This document shows, piece after piece, positions 46,688 through 55,738 of a stretch of DNA of 64,000 nucleotides. The notes beneath the pieces were generated by a model that was not told where the DNA came from, ran no database searches, and saw only the letters and a list, made by a program, of their open reading frames with translations. Positions within the stretch are counted from its first letter, which is position 1. Each line of letters begins with the position of its first letter. Source of the stretch: Flavobacteriaceae bacterium. Its GTDB lineage: Bacteria; Bacteroidota; Bacteroidia; Flavobacteriales; Flavobacteriaceae. A program made the translations under genes and the position numbers. Location of the stretch: the NCBI GenBank assembly GCA_018402205.1, contig JAGYIX010000004.1, positions 124,001 to 188,000 of the forward strand, in the 5' to 3' direction.

Positions 46688-46942
46688 ATGGCAAATCATA
46701 AATCGGCTTTAAAGCGCATCAGAAGAAACGAAGTAGTACGTCTTCGCAATCGTTACCAGCACAAAACAGTGCGTACAGCGATCAAAAAGTTACGTACAGA
46801 AGAAAATAAAGAGGAGGCTGAAAAGCAGCTTCCATCTGTTTTTGGGATGATTGATAAGCTAGCCAAAAAGCATGTCATTCACTTCAACAAGGCAGCTAAC
46901 CTCAAGAGCAAGCTTGCTAAAAAGGTTGCTGAATTAGCTTAG
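46688..46942 (+). CDS. rpsT: 30S ribosomal protein S20
   Basis: S20 of 84 residues, an all-helical, basic protein. It opens MANHKSALKRIRRNEVVRLRN and contains the conserved C-terminal patch KHVIHFNKAANLKSKLAKKV. It binds the 5' domain of 16S rRNA. It sits immediately behind the two tRNA-Glu genes and ends in a strong terminator shared with rho. Confidence 0.97.
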   Translation: MANHKSALKRIRRNEVVRLRNRYQHKTVRTAIKKLRTEENKEEAEKQLPSVFGMIDKLAKKHVIHFNKAANLKSKLAKKVAELA

Positions 46943-46963
46943 GTTTTTTCGGATGAACACAAT

Positions 46964-46993
46964 AAAAAACGCGCCCATAGGGCGCGTTTTTTT
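46964..46993. terminator. Bidirectional terminator between rpsT and rho
   Basis: ACGCGCCC / GGGCGCGT hairpin with a minimal loop, flanked by a run of As to the left and seven Ts to the right. Usable by rpsT (+) and by rho (-). Confidence 0.88.
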
Positions 46994-47016
46994 GTACCGT
47001 TAATTCTACAATGCTT

Positions 47017-48705
47017 TTATTGGTTCATGGTGAGCAAGAACTCCTCATTATTTTTTGTTTGAACGATGCGTTTCTCAATAAATTCCATGGCTTCAACCGG
47101 ATTCATATCTGCAAGGTATTTTCTCAATATCCACATGCGCTGAATCGTGCTTTCATCTAATAATAAGTCATCTCGTCTAGTTGACGAAGAGATCAGATCA
47201 ATCGCTGGGAATATTCTGCGGTTTGAAATTCTTCTATCGAGCTGAAGCTCCATATTTCCAGTACCCTTAAACTCTTCAAAGATTACTTCATCCATCTTCG
47301 ATCCGGTTTCTGTAAGCGCTGTAGCAATGATGGATAGCGATCCGCCGTTTTCAATATTACGTGCTGCTCCGAAAAATCGTTTTGGCTTGTGTAAGGCATT
47401 GGCATCAACACCTCCACTTAATACTTTACCCGAAGCCGGCTGCACCGTGTTATAGGCGCGAGCCAAGCGCGTGATAGAGTCTAATAGAATCACCACGTCG
47501 TGTCCGCATTCTACCAATCTCTTAGCCTTTTCGAGCACTATATTTGCCACACGCACGTGTTCAGTGGCCTCTTTATCAAAGGTTGAAGCAACAACTTCTC
47601 CTCGAACATTGCGCTGCATATCAGTAACCTCTTCTGGGCGTTCATCGATCAAGAGAATAATTTGATAGACTTCAGGATGATTCGCTGCGATTGCGTTAGC
47701 AATATCTTTTAACAGCATTGTTTTACCTGTTTTAGGTTGTGCGACAATCATTCCGCGCTGGCCCTTTCCGATCGGAGAAAATAGGTCGATAATGCGTGTG
47801 GAAATTGTGCTGCGCACACCTGCTACATTAAACTTTTCTTTCGGAAAAAGTGGGGTCAAGTGTTCGAACGAAATACGATCTCTGACCACATTTGGGTCAA
47901 GTCCATTGATTTTATGCACTTTTATGAGCGGAAAATATTTTTCTCCTTCTTTTGGAGGACGAATACTTCCCAATACGGTATCTCCAGTTTTTAAGCCAAA
48001 AAGGCGAATCTGAGACTGCGATACATAAATATCATCAGGCGAGGCGAGGTAGTTGTAGTCAGATGATCGCAGAAAACCGTATCCGTCTGACATGATATCA
48101 AGAACTCCTTCACTGTCAATTATACCCTCAAACTCGTACTCCGGTTGTTTGTAACGGCTTTTTAGGTCTTTATCGTAATTATTATTCTTTTCTACGTGGT
48201 TATTGCCTGAATTAGAGCGTTGATTGCGTTGAGGTGAATTCTGCTTTGAAGCAGAATGAGCGGCTTGCTCCCCATTTGATTCTCTTGGGCTGACATCCTT
48301 TGCAATAGACTCTCTTGCAGGCGCATCTCTTATTACCGCATCTCTAGTTACCGGCTCTCTTGTTGCCGGTTCTTTTATTTCTGCATCTCTCGCGCCGGAG
48401 TCTCTAGTGCCAGCTTCTCGTGCTCCTGATTCTCTGCGTTCTGGACGATTGCGGTTTCGGTCTGGGCGGTTGCGATCGACCCTAGAGGAATTTGGTGCTT
48501 TGGCCTCTTTTTGAGGGCTTGATTCTTCACCTTTTTCTGCGGCTGCGAGCGGCTCTACACGCTCAGGTCGTTGGGCCTGTACATCAAGAATTTGGTAGAT
48601 GAGATCTTGCTTTTTTAAAGTCTTAAACTTTGAAATTTTTAGTTGAGCAGCGATCTCTTGTAGCTCGGTCAACTTCTTTGCGCCTAAGGCGTCAATGTCA
48701 AACAT
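47017..48705 (-). CDS. rho: Transcription termination factor Rho with long disordered insert
   Basis: Rho of 562 residues (E. coli Rho is 419). The Rho N-terminal helical domain (1-43) is followed by a low-complexity, Arg/Glu/Ser/Asn-rich insert (about 44-190) containing loose repeats of the type [17 protein letters not shown]. Then come the cold-shock RNA-binding domain (about 195-265, [23 protein letters not shown]) and the ATPase with Walker [11 protein letters not shown] (321-330), [11 protein letters not shown], the Q-loop and the R-loop. It is a hexameric helicase that ends transcription. Such inserts are common in Bacteroidota Rho. Divergent from the DUF4293 gene. Confidence 0.97.
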   Translation of the reverse strand: MFDIDALGAKKLTELQEIAAQLKISKFKTLKKQDLIYQILDVQAQRPERVEPLAAAEKGEESSPQKEAKAPNSSRVDRNRPDRNRNRPERRESGAREAGTRDSGARDAEIKEPATREPVTRDAVIRDAPARESIAKDVSPRESNGEQAAHSASKQNSPQRNQRSNSGNNHVEKNNNYDKDLKSRYKQPEYEFEGIIDSEGVLDIMSDGYGFLRSSDYNYLASPDDIYVSQSQIRLFGLKTGDTVLGSIRPPKEGEKYFPLIKVHKINGLDPNVVRDRISFEHLTPLFPKEKFNVAGVRSTISTRIIDLFSPIGKGQRGMIVAQPKTGKTMLLKDIANAIAANHPEVYQIILLIDERPEEVTDMQRNVRGEVVASTFDKEATEHVRVANIVLEKAKRLVECGHDVVILLDSITRLARAYNTVQPASGKVLSGGVDANALHKPKRFFGAARNIENGGSLSIIATALTETGSKMDEVIFEEFKGTGNMELQLDRRISNRRIFPAIDLISSSTRRDDLLLDESTIQRMWILRKYLADMNPVEAMEFIEKRIVQTKNNEEFLLTMNQ

Positions 48706-48845
48706 GTAGTAAGGAATTAGTGAAGAAAATCAAATGAGTATAAATGTGGGGGTAAGCGAGAGGAAGAAGTGAGTAAAGTTCTCGTTTCCATTGCAATGAT
48801 ACAAAGAAAATTTAAATCCAAATATGAGGTTTAAAAAAACCAAAT

Positions 48846-48853
48846 TACTTTTG
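48846..48853 (+). promoter_or_regulatory. Putative -7 element for the DUF4293 gene
   Basis: TACTTTTG fits TAnnTTTG and ends only 8 bases before the ATG, so transcription would begin within a base or two of the start codon. TATG at 48823-48826 is a 3/4 match to TTTG at the expected spacing. Confidence 0.5.
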
Positions 48854-48861
48854 CTAAAATT

Positions 48862-49263
48862 ATGATACAACGCGTTCAGTCTTTATATCTTTTATTATCG
48901 GCAATAGCTTCACTCACTCTTGCTTTGTCTGTGTCTAATGCGTGGTTAGGGCTTCAATTAGAAGGGCGCGCTGCGATAGTCGTGTTTGCAGAATCGGTGC
49001 TCTCTACGTTTTTAGCCCTGGGTGCGTTATTTCGTTACAAGAATCGTCAGCAGCAGTTTGTGATCAATCGTATCAACCTGTTGCTTCTATTGTTTTTACT
49101 AGGATTTTTCGTTTTTCGGTCGCTAAACTTATCCGGAGGCCCTGCGCCTGAGAAGGGTATTGGGATGCTGATTCCAGTTTTTTCTATCGTACTGTTAGTT
49201 CTCGCCAATAGGGCTATCAAGCATGATGAAGATCTCGTAAAATCTGCTGACCGCTTGCGTTAA
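48862..49263 (+). CDS. DUF4293 family membrane protein
   Basis: A 133-residue protein opening MIQRVQSLYLLLSAIASLTLAL, the standard start of DUF4293. Four hydrophobic segments are visible (about 7-28, 38-58, 70-87, 100-118), and the N- and C-termini are charged. It is a small inner-membrane protein known only from Bacteroidota and regularly found next to rho. The function is unknown. It is followed by a terminator. Confidence 0.88.
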   Translation: MIQRVQSLYLLLSAIASLTLALSVSNAWLGLQLEGRAAIVVFAESVLSTFLALGALFRYKNRQQQFVINRINLLLLLFLLGFFVFRSLNLSGGPAPEKGIGMLIPVFSIVLLVLANRAIKHDEDLVKSADRLR

Positions 49264-49292
49264 ACCAGATATCTTAGTAGTATTAGTGTGCG

Positions 49293-49320
49293 AAAAGACC
49301 CGATTTATCGGGTCTTTTTT
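49293..49320. terminator. Bidirectional terminator after DUF4293
   Basis: AAAAGACCCGA pairs with TCGGGTCTTTT, with As on the left and Ts on the right. The phosphodiesterase gene on the other strand ends at its right edge (stop 49319-49321). Confidence 0.85.
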
Positions 49321-49828
49321 ATGCCTTTAGGGCTCCTCTTTGACCGAACTCAATAACTTGAAGGTGTTCGAGTTTATTTGAATTTACAGTAAACTGAAGA
49401 GCGGTGCGCACTTGATGAAATCCGTACACACCCGCAGCCCCTGGATTCATGTGCAGGTGACCTAATTTATGGTCTTTAGCCACTTTTAATATATGGGAAT
49501 GACCACTGATGAGCAGATCACAAGGGTGTTTTTGAAGTAAACTTTTAGTGGATGTAGAGTAGCGCCCGGGGTATTGCGCGATATGGGTAATAAGCACGCG
49601 TAGTTTTTCACATTCGAAATACTGGGTTTCTGGATACCCTGAGCGCATTTCATGGTCGTCTATATTACCGTAAACCGCCCGAAGCGTTCCGACTTTTTCT
49701 AGAGCATCAGTTACCTCGAATGATCCTATGTCTCCAGCGTGCCAGATCTCGTCTGCTGCTTGCGCGTAGCTCAGTATGCGCTCATCTATATAGCTATGTG
49801 TATCTGATAAGAGTAGAATCCGGGTCAT
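49319..49828 (-). CDS. YfcE-type metallophosphodiesterase
   Basis: A 169-residue calcineurin-like phosphoesterase. The metal and catalytic motifs appear in order: LLSDTHSYID, WHAGDIGS, VYGNIDDHE, LITHIAQYPG and SGHSHILK. Bacterial YfcE/MJ0936 proteins cleave phosphodiesters in vitro; the natural substrate is not known. The gene is divergent from truA with 37 bases between the start codons. Confidence 0.92.
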   Translation of the reverse strand: MTRILLLSDTHSYIDERILSYAQAADEIWHAGDIGSFEVTDALEKVGTLRAVYGNIDDHEMRSGYPETQYFECEKLRVLITHIAQYPGRYSTSTKSLLQKHPCDLLISGHSHILKVAKDHKLGHLHMNPGAAGVYGFHQVRTALQFTVNSNKLEHLQVIEFGQRGALKA

Positions 49829-49865
49829 TGAAAGCGTATCTTTACGCGTCTAAAATACACTTATA

Positions 49866-50615
49866 GTGCGGTATTTCTTAGAACTTGCCTTTGACGGAAC
49901 AGACTTTCACGGGTGGCAGAGACAACCAAATGCTCCGTCGATTCAGCAGCAGCTCGAAGAAGCGTTGACTTTGCTTTTGAGTAGCTCAATAGAAGTTGTT
50001 GCTGCTGGAAGAACAGACGCTGGAGTGCACGCCGATCAAATGTTCGTACACTTCGATACAGATAATACATTTGATCCCCCCGATTTGATTCACAGACTCA
50101 ATCGGTTTTTACCTTCTTCTATTTCGGTCTGTGATATTTTTGCTGTTAACAGTGAGGCCCATGCGCGCTTTGATGCGGTATCACGAAGTTATCGCTACAG
50201 AATAAGTACGGTGAAGAATCCGTTCACCGATCGTTACGCCTGGCAGCTATATCAAGATCTCGACTTAGAATTAATGAACCAAGCTGCACAACTATTGCTT
50301 GGCACCCATGATTTTCAGTCTTTTTCAAAGACCCATACTGATGTAAAGACTTTCATGTGCACAATAACTCATGTTGCATTTGAAAAGGAAGGAAATGAAA
50401 TACGCTTTTTTATTCGGGCCGACCGATTTCTTCGAAATATGGTAAGAGCCATTGTGGGTACTTTGGTAGAGGTCGGAACCAACAAGCGCAGTTTAGACTC
50501 TATTCCGCAGCTTATAGCCTCAAAATCTCGCGCACAGGCAGGGGTTTCAGTGCCTGCAAAAGGATTATCTTTGATAGAAGTTGCTTATCCAGAATTGAGA
50601 CTTCATGCAAGCTGA
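49866..50615 (+). CDS. truA: tRNA pseudouridine synthase A
   Basis: TruA of 249 residues from a GTG start at 49866 (MRYFLELAFDGTDFHGWQRQP). The catalytic Asp is in AAGRTDAGVHA, and RYRISTVKNPF and RFLRNMVRAIVGTLVEVG are further signatures. It modifies uridines 38-40 in the tRNA anticodon arm. The GTG lies where the family N-terminus begins. It overlaps the next gene by 11 bases. Confidence 0.95.
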   Translation: MRYFLELAFDGTDFHGWQRQPNAPSIQQQLEEALTLLLSSSIEVVAAGRTDAGVHADQMFVHFDTDNTFDPPDLIHRLNRFLPSSISVCDIFAVNSEAHARFDAVSRSYRYRISTVKNPFTDRYAWQLYQDLDLELMNQAAQLLLGTHDFQSFSKTHTDVKTFMCTITHVAFEKEGNEIRFFIRADRFLRNMVRAIVGTLVEVGTNKRSLDSIPQLIASKSRAQAGVSVPAKGLSLIEVAYPELRLHAS

Positions 50616-52383
50616 GAAACCTTCCAAAACCAAATTTGACATTAAGTTATTCGCCAAGGTCTTTGCGTATACAAAGCCCTATCGCGGGGTATTTCTTTTA
50701 TCTGCCTTTTCTGCATTGCTCATCTCTGGTTTTGCTGTGCTTACACCCTCCTTGGTCGGCCAATTAATCGATCAAGCCATTACTAATAGAAATGCAGAAC
50801 TACTTCTGTCGCTAGTGATCACTATGAGTTTGGTATTACTAGGGGAGGTGTTTTTTCAACTCTTGTTTACCTATACAGCCAATTTACTTGGCGAATCGGT
50901 AATTCAAGACGTGCGTGTTAAACTGGTCTCAAAAATGATCCGCTTTAGAATGGCCTATTACGACAAGTCTTCTATTGGTGTTTTAGTCACGCGCGCCGTT
51001 TCAGATATGCAAAAAATAGGGGAGATCTTTAGTCAGGGTTTCTTTATGATCGTTGCTGATGTTTTGAAAATGGTGGTTGTTGGCAGTGTGATGGTCGTAT
51101 TAAATTACAGGTTGGCTTTTTTAGTTTTTGCTATAATGCCCCTTATTCTTTATGCCACTCGTTGGTTTCAAAAATCGATGAAGGTCGCTTTTGTTGAGGT
51201 TAGAGGGCAAATTTCTGCGCTGAATTCATTTGCCCAAGAGCGTTTAGCTGGAATCAGAATTGTGCAACTCTTTCATCGCGAACGCATCGAAGCCGAGGCT
51301 TTTGAGCGCATCAATAAAGGACATCAAGATGCTTGGTTAAAAACAGTATGGTATAATTCTATCTTTTTTGCGGTCGCTGAATTACTTTCTTCAATTACCG
51401 TGGGTCTGATTGTTTGGTATGGAGGGGTGCAGAATGTAGGAGGAATTACTGCAGAGCGCTATGGCGATATATTTACCTTTATTCTGCTTTCTTCTCTGTT
51501 ATTTCGTCCTTTGCGGCACATAGCCGATAAGTTCAACGTTTTACAGATGGGTATGGTGGCCGCCTCTCGCGTATTTGCTATTCTCGAGACCGAAGATTTT
51601 ATAGATGATAAGGGCACAAAAGAAGTGGAAGATATTCAGGGGGTTATTGACTTTGAAGATGTTCGATTTAGTTATGACAATCAAAAACAGGTCTTAAAGG
51701 GTGTTACTTTTCATGTAGAGAAAGGTTCGTGTATTGCCATAGTCGGGGCTACTGGAGCTGGAAAGTCGACGATCATTAATCTACTTAATCGCTTTTACGA
51801 CATTAACGAAGGAAGCATAAAGGTAGACGGAGTTGATGTACGTGACTACAGTCTTGGTTCGTTACGTAAGCACATAGCAGTAGTACTCCAAGATGTTTTT
51901 CTATTTGCGGACACTATCGCCAATAATATTAGTTTAAATAATCCATCTGTTTCCCGCGAAAGTATTGTTCAGGCGGCCAAAGATATTGGAGTGCACGAAT
52001 TCATTGAGCAGCTTCCAGGGGCTTACGATTTTTGTGTAACCGAGCGAGGCAGCACTATGTCTAGTGGCCAACGCCAGTTGATTGCCTTTTTAAGGGCGTA
52101 TGTTTCGAATCCTAGTATTTTGGTTTTAGATGAGGCGACGTCTTCGGTTGACACTTACGCTGAACAACTCATTCAACGCGCTACCGAGCGCATCACAAGG
52201 GGAAGAACATCAATTATCATTGCACATAGACTAGCTACGGTTCAAAAGGCGGATCGCATTATAGTGCTTGATCAAGGACGCGTGGTAGAAGAAGGCACGC
52301 ATGAAGAATTGTTAAAACGCAAAGGCACCTATAATGAACTCTATAAAGCACAGTTTTTAGAAGTAGTCAATGAGGCAGTTTAG
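50605..52383 (+). CDS. ABC exporter, MsbA/MDR-like, fused permease-ATPase
   Basis: A 592-residue half-transporter. Six helices (about 25-320) precede the ATPase, with Walker A GATGAGKSTI (about residue 390), Q-loop VLQDVFLF, signature MSSGQRQL (second position Ser instead of the usual Gly) and Walker B ILVLDEATSSVD, then the H-loop IIAHRLATV. It probably exports lipid or a drug-like compound; MsbA (lipid A flippase) cannot be separated from related exporters here. It starts inside truA and ends 7 bases before the convergent cdaA. Confidence 0.9.
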   Translation: MQAEKPSKTKFDIKLFAKVFAYTKPYRGVFLLSAFSALLISGFAVLTPSLVGQLIDQAITNRNAELLLSLVITMSLVLLGEVFFQLLFTYTANLLGESVIQDVRVKLVSKMIRFRMAYYDKSSIGVLVTRAVSDMQKIGEIFSQGFFMIVADVLKMVVVGSVMVVLNYRLAFLVFAIMPLILYATRWFQKSMKVAFVEVRGQISALNSFAQERLAGIRIVQLFHRERIEAEAFERINKGHQDAWLKTVWYNSIFFAVAELLSSITVGLIVWYGGVQNVGGITAERYGDIFTFILLSSLLFRPLRHIADKFNVLQMGMVAASRVFAILETEDFIDDKGTKEVEDIQGVIDFEDVRFSYDNQKQVLKGVTFHVEKGSCIAIVGATGAGKSTIINLLNRFYDINEGSIKVDGVDVRDYSLGSLRKHIAVVLQDVFLFADTIANNISLNNPSVSRESIVQAAKDIGVHEFIEQLPGAYDFCVTERGSTMSSGQRQLIAFLRAYVSNPSILVLDEATSSVDTYAEQLIQRATERITRGRTSIIIAHRLATVQKADRIIVLDQGRVVEEGTHEELLKRKGTYNELYKAQFLEVVNEAV

Positions 52384-52390
52384 TGCTTTT

Positions 52391-53176
52391 TTATTGTGCT
52401 AGGTCGCGCTTTATTTTTTCTTTTAACATCACTATAGAATCAAAGCTTACGAAGTTTTTCTCTTTGATATACGAAATTTCTCCGCGTTCCTCGCTAACTA
52501 CTAAACAAATAGCATCGGTGTTTTCGGTGATACCAAGCGCTGCCTTATGTCTTAGTCCGTACTGAGTGGGTATGTCTTTGGCGTTACTTACGGGCAGAAT
52601 TACACGGGTAGCAATAATTTTATTTCCTCTGATAATGGCTGCCCCATCGTGAAGCGGACTATTCTTGTAGAAGATACTTTCGATGATCGGAGCATTCAGA
52701 GTGATATCCATGGAGTCTCCGCTGTTCTTAACAAAATCTAAGCTGTCATTTCTTTCAATAACAATGAGCGCTCCTAATCGCTGTAAACTCAACTTTTCAC
52801 ATGCCTCTACCAGTGCTCCAATATTGGTACGTGGCTCTTTCTTTTCGGCTCGTACAAATCGAAAGAAACGGCCCATCTTTTTTGCTGAGAAGTTTCCAGA
52901 GCCTAAGACTAGTAAAAACCGTCTGATCTCTTGCTGAAATACTACCACTAAAACAATGAATCCGACCTGCATGAATCCACCTACTATGTTACTGATCATT
53001 TTCATCTCTAACAGTCTGGTGACGTTCCAGAAACCCCAAACGATCACTAAACCAATGAATATATTGATAGCGACAGAGCCTTTTAACAAGCGGTATACAT
53101 AGTAAAGCAACAAAGCCACTAGTAGAATGTCTATGGCATCGGTGATCTTAAAGGTTAAGAAATCAATGAGATTCAT
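52391..53176 (-). CDS. cdaA: Diadenylate cyclase CdaA
   Basis: CdaA of 261 residues. Three N-terminal hydrophobic segments (about 13-30, 36-52, 62-81) anchor it. The DAC domain (about 115-235) has the metal/catalytic DGA at 177-179 (LHDGAAIIRG) and the nucleotide motif GLRHKAALG (209-211 read RHK, where RHR is the common form). It makes the second messenger c-di-AMP from two ATP. The usual regulator cdaR (YbbR) is not adjacent; folP is upstream with a 30-base gap. Confidence 0.93.
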   Translation of the reverse strand: MNLIDFLTFKITDAIDILLVALLLYYVYRLLKGSVAINIFIGLVIVWGFWNVTRLLEMKMISNIVGGFMQVGFIVLVVVFQQEIRRFLLVLGSGNFSAKKMGRFFRFVRAEKKEPRTNIGALVEACEKLSLQRLGALIVIERNDSLDFVKNSGDSMDITLNAPIIESIFYKNSPLHDGAAIIRGNKIIATRVILPVSNAKDIPTQYGLRHKAALGITENTDAICLVVSEERGEISYIKEKNFVSFDSIVMLKEKIKRDLAQ

Positions 53177-53206
53177 AATCCGTTTTTACAAAGGTACAAT
53201 TTCGTT

Positions 53207-54040
53207 CTAAGTGGCTGATGTTCTGAGTTTAGTGTAAAGTTCAATACATTCTTGAGCTTCTTTTACATCGTGCACGCGCAATAGGTGAGCTCCGCGCTCA
53301 AGGGCAGCCATGTGCAGGGCACTAGTGCCATTTAAAGCATTTTCGGGGGTGGTATGTAGCGTTTTGTAAATCATTGATTTTCTGCTCAGACCAATAAGTA
53401 TAGGAAGCTCTAGCAACTGAAATGCGTCTAGATGTTGGAGTAAAAAAAAGTTTTGGGAGACTGTTTTGGCAAACCCAAGCCCTGGGTCTATGATAAGATC
53501 GTTAATATTCCTTTTTGCAGTCGCCTCGGCAAGCGTTGAAAAAAAGTGCCTGATTTCTACAACAATATCTTCGTATTCAGTAAGGGTGTTCATGGTTTGA
53601 GGGGTGCCTCTCATGTGCATGCCTACATACGGAACTTGGTAATCTGCAATAAGATCTAACATTTGATCGTCTGCAGTTGCTCCGCTTACGTCGTTGACCA
53701 TCGACACTCCTTGCTCAAGCGCCGCTCTGGCTACCTGAGACCTAAAGGTGTCTACTGAAAGAGGAATATCTTTAAAATGTGCGCGAATAAGTTTTACTAC
53801 TGGAAGTACCCGACTGATCTCTTCTTCTACCGAAATGTCTAAAGCACCAGGGCGGGTAGAGTATCCGCCTAGGTCAATAATCGACGCCCCTTCGTCTATA
53901 AACTGCTGAACCTTTGCGAGCAGTTGCTCTTCGCTTTTTAAACGCCCACCGTCGTAAAAGGAATCTGGAGTGAGGTTCATAATAGCCATTACTCGCGGGG
54001 TACTTAGGTCAAGAAGCTGTTGATTTAAGGTAATCGTCAT
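53207..54040 (-). CDS. folP: Dihydropteroate synthase
   Basis: DHPS of 277 residues. The pterin-binding loops are clear: MAIMNLTPDSFYDGGRL, IIDLGGYSTRPGA, SVDTFRSQVARAAL, VNDVSGATAD, IIDPGLGFAKT and IGLSRKSMI. It joins pterin pyrophosphate to p-aminobenzoate, the sulfonamide target. It is cotranscribed with cdaA, a pairing seen in many Bacteroidota. Divergent from DUF1599 with a 69-base gap. Confidence 0.97.
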   Translation of the reverse strand: MTITLNQQLLDLSTPRVMAIMNLTPDSFYDGGRLKSEEQLLAKVQQFIDEGASIIDLGGYSTRPGALDISVEEEISRVLPVVKLIRAHFKDIPLSVDTFRSQVARAALEQGVSMVNDVSGATADDQMLDLIADYQVPYVGMHMRGTPQTMNTLTEYEDIVVEIRHFFSTLAEATAKRNINDLIIDPGLGFAKTVSQNFFLLQHLDAFQLLELPILIGLSRKSMIYKTLHTTPENALNGTSALHMAALERGAHLLRVHDVKEAQECIELYTKLRTSAT

Positions 54041-54052
54041 GGGTGAATCCTT

Positions 54053-54060
54053 TATATTTG
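54053..54060 (+). promoter_or_regulatory. Putative -7 element for the DUF1599 operon
   Basis: TATATTTG fits TAnnTTTG, 49 bases before the ATG. No TTTG at the expected -33 spacing. Confidence 0.45.
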
Positions 54061-54109
54061 GGCAAGCGATTTTAGATGCTCTAAGTTACGTTAACAGGCC
54101 TATACATTT

Positions 54110-54649
54110 ATGACCGATACCTCTTCTCAGTTTGATCAACACATAGAGCAGTGCAAAACACTGTTTAAGAAGAAAACATTTGATTACGGAACCGCTTGGC
54201 GTATTCTTCGTTTGCCGTCACTTACGGATCAGATTTTCATAAAAGCACAGCGCATTCGAGGGCTTCAAACCAATGCACAGTCTAAAATTGCAGAGGGAGA
54301 AAAAGAAGAATTTATGGGTATTGTGAATTATGCAGTAATGGCCTTGATTCAGGTAGATTTAGGCCCTGCCGAGCAGCCCGATTTATCCTCTGAGCAAGCC
54401 CTTGAACTATACGAGCGCAAAGTGGCCGAATGCAAGGCTTTGATGCTCGATAAGAACCACGATTATGGTGAGGCCTGGCGAGACATGCGCATCAGCTCTC
54501 TCACCGATCTTATTCTACAAAAGGTGTTACGTGTAAAACAGATTGAAGATCATCAAGGCAAGACGCTAGTCAGTGAGGGCATAATAGCTAACTATCAAGA
54601 CATGCTTAACTACGCTGTTTTTGCCCTAATTCATTTAGAACAATCATGA
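54110..54649 (+). CDS. DUF1599 protein with two domain copies
   Basis: A 179-residue protein built from two copies of one unit. DYGTAWR (25-31) matches DYGEAWR (118-124), SLTDQI (37-42) matches SLTDLI (130-135), and NYAVMALI (73-80) matches NYAVFALI (167-174); each unit starts with a CK dipeptide (15 and 108). DUF1599 has been linked by others to nucleotide modification (Nmad1), but the biochemical role is unknown. It starts an operon with BT_3928, tpiA, prmA and clpS and overlaps the next gene by 4 bases. Confidence 0.85.
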   Translation: MTDTSSQFDQHIEQCKTLFKKKTFDYGTAWRILRLPSLTDQIFIKAQRIRGLQTNAQSKIAEGEKEEFMGIVNYAVMALIQVDLGPAEQPDLSSEQALELYERKVAECKALMLDKNHDYGEAWRDMRISSLTDLILQKVLRVKQIEDHQGKTLVSEGIIANYQDMLNYAVFALIHLEQS

Positions 54650-55728
54650 CAGGTTTGACGCATCTTATTCGCGCCCTAACGGGCTTTGTTTTCATACTCT
54701 CTGGTCTGATTAAGTTAAACGACCCCGTTGGGTTTTCATTTAAACTCGAAGAGTACTTTGGGGCTGGGGTATTGAACTTGCCTTCACTTTCTCCATTTGC
54801 CTTAGAATTGGCCTTGTTTTTGGTGGTTTTAGAAGTTTTGCTTGGGGTATTTCTTTGGCTGGGATCTTTCAAAAAATTTACGCTCTACAGCCTTTTGGCG
54901 ATGATCGTATTTTTTACCTTTTTGACGTTTTATTCGGCCTATTTCAATAAAGTTACAGACTGCGGATGTTTTGGTGATGCTATCAAACTAACCCCTTGGG
55001 AGTCGTTTACCAAAGATATTGTTTTACTTGTTTTTGTGCTTTGGTTGTGGTTCAATTCGGCGCATATTCAGCCTCTTTTTACAGGGCGAATGCGTGTGCT
55101 GCTGATGGCTTTGAGTACTGTATTCTGCGGCGTTTACGCCTACTATGTGCTCAACCACCTTCCGGTCTTTGATTTTAGACCCTATCATATTGGGTCCAAC
55201 ATTGAGTCTTCTATGCGCATTCCAGAAGATGCCGCTCAGGAGATCTACGAGTACAGTTGGGAGTTTGAATTAGAGGGGCGTAAAGAGCGCATTATAACAG
55301 ACGGATCGTTTCCGGAACACCCGGGATCATTCACGGGCATTGTAGAGACCACTCTGATTCAAGAGGGGTACGAGCCCCCTATTCACGATTTCACTATGAT
55401 GCGAGACGGAGTAGATTATACCGCCGACCTGCTTATAGCTCAGAAGGCCCTGCTCATCACCGCCTACGATCTTGATCAGGCCGACCAAGAGGGGCTTAGG
55501 CGGGTAGTTGAAGCAGCCGAGCGCATGCAAAAACAAGGATATGAGGTATACGGAATGACAGCTTCATCAAACGAAGCTATCGACGTCTTTTACGCGCGTT
55601 TCGGACAAGGCTTTAATTGGCATTTGGCAGACCAAACCACCGTGAAAACCATCATTAGATCAAATCCAGGAGTGCTTTATTTAGAGCGCGCTACCATCAT
55701 TGATAAAAAACATTTCAAAGACCTATAA
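54646..55728 (+). CDS. BT_3928-type DoxX/MauE-like membrane protein
   Basis: A 360-residue protein. Four N-terminal helices (about 7-25, 45-68, 75-95, 120-140) resemble DoxX/MauE, with a Cys pair in VTDCGCFGDAIKLTPWE between helices 3 and 4. The C-terminal soluble part (about 180-355) has a thioredoxin-like layout (YEVYGMTASSNEAIDVF) without a CxxC. A membrane redox role is suggested by the family and the Cys pair but not proved. Translationally coupled to DUF1599 (ATGA overlap). Confidence 0.85.
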   Translation: MTGLTHLIRALTGFVFILSGLIKLNDPVGFSFKLEEYFGAGVLNLPSLSPFALELALFLVVLEVLLGVFLWLGSFKKFTLYSLLAMIVFFTFLTFYSAYFNKVTDCGCFGDAIKLTPWESFTKDIVLLVFVLWLWFNSAHIQPLFTGRMRVLLMALSTVFCGVYAYYVLNHLPVFDFRPYHIGSNIESSMRIPEDAAQEIYEYSWEFELEGRKERIITDGSFPEHPGSFTGIVETTLIQEGYEPPIHDFTMMRDGVDYTADLLIAQKALLITAYDLDQADQEGLRRVVEAAERMQKQGYEVYGMTASSNEAIDVFYARFGQGFNWHLADQTTVKTIIRSNPGVLYLERATIIDKKHFKDL

Positions 55729-55738
55729 ATTAAAATCT

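Noticed and set aside
48300-48500. Possible CRISPR-like or tandem DNA repeats
   Set aside because: The repetition comes from Arg/Glu/Ser codons in the Rho insert; unit lengths vary and there are no spacers.
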